DNA from: Dehalobacter sp. 12DCB1
GTDB taxonomy: Bacteria; Bacillota; Desulfitobacteriia; Desulfitobacteriales; Syntrophobotulaceae
NCBI RefSeq assembly: GCF_004343605.1
Contig: NZ_POSF01000015.1
Span: 43,535 to 107,534, forward strand
Reading direction: 5' to 3'
Length of the DNA stretch: 64,000 bases
Position numbers and translations under genes: made by a program. Position 1 is the first letter of the stretch. Every line of letters starts with the position of its first letter. Under the pieces are notes generated by a model. It was not told where the DNA came from. It saw only the letters and a list, made by a program, of their open reading frames with translations, and made no database searches. This document shows, one piece after another, positions 61,113 through 64,000 of the stretch.

Positions 61113-63140
61113 CTACTCATCTGTCCCAAACAGAACTTCGATCGTATCTCCCCGATTGACAATTTTGCCGGCTTCCGGTGACTGCTTATAGGCGAGGCCG
61201 CTACCGCTGAATTCATAGCGCAAATCCATTTTTCCGAGTAATTCGCCAGCTTGTCTGATGGTGAGTCCTTTTAGATCAGGTACAAGGACTTCGCCTTCCC
61301 CGGCCTGTCTGGCAGGGGTATTGTTCTTTTCTACTGCCGTATTACCGTTTTTAGCGGCTGCTTGCTCCGCCAGAGCGTCAGGGTCAACCTTGGTAAGATC
61401 ACTCGGGGTCTCAGCAGAAACCGGCACACCATAATATTGCAAAGTGCCTTCAATTATATTTTTAACGCGCGGTCCACCGAGTGTTCCCCCCTGGATGACC
61501 GGAGCATGCGGCGTATCAATAACGACCAGTACAGCAATCTTTGGATCGTTAGCCGGCGCATAGCCTACAAAAGAGACGATATAATCCGTATCTGAATACA
61601 TTCCGGTTTTAGGGTCAATTTTCTGGGCCGTTCCGGTTTTGCCTGCAACTTTAATACCGGGGATTTTGGCCCGGCTTCCGGTACCGCTGTCGACGACACT
61701 TACGAGAATATCGCTCACGGTCTTGCTGGTTGTCTCGGAAATAACCTGCCGGACAACCTTCGGCTGGGTTTTACTGATGATCTCTCCGTCTTTATTCTTG
61801 ATATTTTCCACAATATACGGCTGCATCAGGTGGCCCCCGTTGGCCACCGCACAAATCGCCGTTAAAAGCTGAACTGGGGTGACAAGGTTAGCCTGACCGA
61901 ACGACATCGTCGCCAGTTCAATGCTTTTGATCTTGCTCTTGTCAATTAAAAGGCCCCTTTCTTCACCGGAAATGTCAACATCTGTCAAACTGCCGAAGCC
62001 AAAAGACTTCAAGTATGTATAGAATAGGTCTTTGCCGAGCTTTTGACCGACTTGGGCCAGGACGACGTTGGAAGACAGTTTCATACCATCCACAAAGGTA
62101 ATATTGCCATGCGCCTTTCTATCCGAATCCCAGTTTGTGATCCGGCGGCCGCCGACAACCAGATAACCTGGATCACTAAAGAGCTGGGTTGTATTAATAG
62201 TGTTTTCCTCAAGCGCCGCCGCTCCGGTAATAATTTTAAATGTAGATCCAGGTTCATAGATCATGCTGATGGCTAGATTCTTTCTTTGGTCCGGTTTGGT
62301 GGAGGCATAGTTATTCGGATCGTAAGACGGTCTGGAGCCCATACCAAGTATTTTGCCGGTCTTGGGGTCCATGGCCAGGATGACCGCTCTTTGTGGCTTG
62401 GTTTCTGCGACAATATCATCCAGTTCGTGTTCAATGAGATGCTGAATAGTGGAATCGAGGGTCAGGGTTAAATTGTCACCTGAGTGTACATTATTCTGAA
62501 TCTCATTATTTTGATCTGTTTCTTCCGGATTCTCTAAATTTGCTTCCCCTTTAAGTTCGGCGTTGTAGGAATACTCCAGGCCCTCAACCCCCTCTCCGGC
62601 CATATTGACGATACCAAGTATCGCTGCTCCCATCTCCCCGGCCGGATAGGTTCTTTTATAATTATCCGTAAAGCCGATCCCTTTTATGTTAAGTTTTTTA
62701 AGTTTTTCCACAGTACTGATATCTACCTGCCGTTTCAGGCTGACCCATGCCAAGTCTTTTCGCAGCAGGGTAAGAATATCATTTTTATCTTCCCCCAAAA
62801 TGGCCGCAATATTTTGAGCGATTTTCTCTTTTTTTTGTAATATTTGCTCGCTTGTCAGCGTTTTATCCTTAGCGATGGATTCATCCAGCATTCGCGGATC
62901 GGCATAGACATCCTTCACCGGCACACTTTTCGCCAGCACATTGCCCTGTGCATCCGTAATGGTTCCCCGCTCATAAAGCATGGTCTGGCTTGTCGCCTGG
63001 AAAGCTGCACCTCTGGCCTTTAACGCTGCGGAATTGATAACCTGAAGGTAAAACAGTCTGCCTAATATTAAGACGCTCAACCCGATGAGCAGGCCATAGA
63101 CAAGCCACTCTCGGTAAAAATACTGCTTCGTTTTTTTCAC
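61113..63140 (-). CDS. spoVD: Class B penicillin-binding protein with PASTA domain (SpoVD/FtsI-like)
   Basis: A peptidoglycan transpeptidase. The 675-residue protein has a cytoplasmic start and a membrane helix (about residues 14-34), a dimerisation domain with YERGTITDAQGNVLA and GIGFTDNYKRTYPAG, and a transpeptidase domain with YEPGSTFKI (catalytic Ser), SSN and KTGTAQK motifs. One C-terminal PASTA domain follows (VLVPDLKGLTIRQAGELLGKMDL). The single PASTA favours SpoVD, the spore-cortex PBP, over the division PBP, but the gene is not in the mraY-mur cluster where those usually lie. GTG start, GGAA(A)GGAACAG upstream. Confidence 0.85.
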   Translation of the reverse strand: MKKTKQYFYREWLVYGLLIGLSVLILGRLFYLQVINSAALKARGAAFQATSQTMLYERGTITDAQGNVLAKSVPVKDVYADPRMLDESIAKDKTLTSEQILQKKEKIAQNIAAILGEDKNDILTLLRKDLAWVSLKRQVDISTVEKLKKLNIKGIGFTDNYKRTYPAGEMGAAILGIVNMAGEGVEGLEYSYNAELKGEANLENPEETDQNNEIQNNVHSGDNLTLTLDSTIQHLIEHELDDIVAETKPQRAVILAMDPKTGKILGMGSRPSYDPNNYASTKPDQRKNLAISMIYEPGSTFKIITGAAALEENTINTTQLFSDPGYLVVGGRRITNWDSDRKAHGNITFVDGMKLSSNVVLAQVGQKLGKDLFYTYLKSFGFGSLTDVDISGEERGLLIDKSKIKSIELATMSFGQANLVTPVQLLTAICAVANGGHLMQPYIVENIKNKDGEIISKTQPKVVRQVISETTSKTVSDILVSVVDSGTGSRAKIPGIKVAGKTGTAQKIDPKTGMYSDTDYIVSFVGYAPANDPKIAVLVVIDTPHAPVIQGGTLGGPRVKNIIEGTLQYYGVPVSAETPSDLTKVDPDALAEQAAAKNGNTAVEKNNTPARQAGEGEVLVPDLKGLTIRQAGELLGKMDLRYEFSGSGLAYKQSPEAGKIVNRGDTIEVLFGTDE

Positions 63141-63318
63141 GCTGCTGTTCCTTTCCTGTCATGATACTCTGCTTCTATTTTACCATATGTTTTCAAGATG
63201 ATAAGATCCAAAACATCAAAAGCCCACATAATCTTAACTATCGATGGCAATTGAATAAAAACCACCTTGCTAAGATCTGTGAGCTTGATTTTATTCTCTC
63301 CCAATTAAACGAAAGCAT

Positions 63319-63918
63319 TCAATGTAAATTTTGTCTTTGGCGCTGCAAAAAAAGCAGAAGCGCACTACTGACAGCGCCGCCGAAAAGTCCACCTAAATGA
63401 GCAAAATTATCAATGCCTGAAAAAACAACACCAAAGACTAAGTTAATGCCGAGAACGATTGCAAGATTGGTAATCAGACCCGTCCTCCAAAACGCTGGCT
63501 TTCTGCAGCCATAAATAATGATTGCCCCTAGCAGACCGAATATCGCTCCAGAGGCACCTGCCGACAATTCGGGCCCCCAGAGATAACTGATGAGTGACCC
63601 GGCCAGACCGCTGAACAGGTAAATCAGCAAAAAGCGGCCATGGCCAAACAATCTCTCGGCTAATTTTCCCAGAGCAATCAGTGCGTACACGTTAAACAAT
63701 AGGTGGGTAAAACCGATATGTATGAACATACTGGTCAAGAGACGCCAGTATTGCCCTGCATCAATCAATGTATTCATTTTGGCCCCAAAAAAAATCAGGA
63801 CGTATGGGTTTTGCGTCCCCCCGGCTAGCTCCATGACAAGAAAAACAACTGCATTGATCAAGACAAGCAAATAGGTTACATAAAAAACTTTCAATTCTTC
63901 CTTATATGTAGTATTCAT
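63319..63918 (-). CDS. Rhomboid-family intramembrane serine protease
   Basis: The 199-residue protein has six predicted membrane helices and the catalytic pair: GASGAIFGLLG (Ser) and AHLGGLFGGAVSS (His). The conserved loop-1 region is present (WRLLTSMFIHIGFTHLLFNVYAL). It cleaves membrane-protein anchors; targets are unknown. ATG 63918 is chosen because GGTGG lies 5 bases upstream; the TTG four codons earlier overlaps it. It precedes the PBP gene by about 180 bases on the same strand. Confidence 0.93.
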   Translation of the reverse strand: MNTTYKEELKVFYVTYLLVLINAVVFLVMELAGGTQNPYVLIFFGAKMNTLIDAGQYWRLLTSMFIHIGFTHLLFNVYALIALGKLAERLFGHGRFLLIYLFSGLAGSLISYLWGPELSAGASGAIFGLLGAIIIYGCRKPAFWRTGLITNLAIVLGINLVFGVVFSGIDNFAHLGGLFGGAVSSALLLFLQRQRQNLH

Positions 63919-64000
63919 TTCATCCACCAATTCATAAAAAATAAATCAGAATGTACTTAGCGTCTTTCTGATAAACTGAGAGAGACAGCAGCCGGAATGT

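Overview
The window looks like a chromosomal piece of an anaerobic, endospore-forming Gram-positive of the Clostridia, most like the Peptococcaceae (Desulfitobacterium/Dehalobacter/Desulfosporosinus relatives). The grounds are strong GGAGG-type ribosome binding sites, sporulation genes (GerW/YtfJ-like, SpoVK-like, SpoVD-like), a Bacillus-type LexA with CGAAC-N4-GTTCG boxes, Hfq, flagellar motor and chemotaxis genes, a cobalamin riboswitch in front of cobT, and an MtrH-type corrinoid-linked methyltransferase. Genus assignment is inference. No rRNA, tRNA, CRISPR array, prophage or intact insertion sequence was found.

Layout. 0-7.3 kb: adenine deaminase, an EAL-HDOD protein, a DbpA-type RNA helicase, CheV and a GerW-like spore protein. 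7.6-12.1 kb: two tandem, divergent topoisomerase III genes. 12.2-17.2 kb: a NYN/OST-HTH protein, a membrane PAS-GGDEF protein, motAB and a small secreted or anchored protein. 17.2-21.1 kb: cobT with its B12 riboswitch, an MtrH-family methyltransferase, a membrane protein and a 57-residue protein. 21.1-25 kb: a GltB-like FMN enzyme, an arginine-deiminase-fold protein and DegV. 25.2-27.8 kb is accessory: a Cys-rich probable spore-surface protein, a small membrane protein, an IS110-type transposase remnant and about 0.9 kb of AT-rich DNA without genes. 27.8-29.9 kb: an SOS locus in which lexA and yneA diverge over LexA boxes, with a LytM-type peptidase behind yneA. 30-47.6 kb: ddl, a signal peptidase I homologue, a YnbB-like PLP enzyme, ACR3, spoVK, hfq, miaA, a methyltransferase, mutL, an HDAC-like protein, a hydantoinase-family protein, mutS and miaB. 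This is recognisably the Firmicutes miaB-mutS-mutL-miaA-hfq-spoVK neighbourhood, interrupted between mutS and the hydantoinase gene by a decayed insert. 47.7-64 kb: DegV, an M23 peptidase, an FlhG-like ATPase with an N-terminal YcgR-like domain, a DeoR regulator, pyk, gapA, an HD protein, a CmpB-like membrane protein (frameshifted), larB, three consecutive M42 aminopeptidases, a SpoVD-type PBP and a rhomboid protease.

The most unusual signal is a dispersed family of intergenic structured elements of about 100-160 bp: seven recognisable copies and two relics. They share a conserved folded core (CCGCTTTCGGCT ... AGCCGCGCTCCGCATC ... GCTCCGCTT) flanked by long terminal stems. The stem sequence differs from copy to copy, but the two arms of each copy remain complementary. 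I do not recognise it as a named element; it could be a non-autonomous mobile element, a structured RNA, or both.

Other points of note are a signal peptidase I homologue whose catalytic serine position reads Glu, a perfect sigma-A promoter with a LexA box exactly filling its spacer, a hairpin that buries the ribosome binding site of the peptidase behind yneA, and a possible TIR-domain relic bracketed by two inverted repeat copies.
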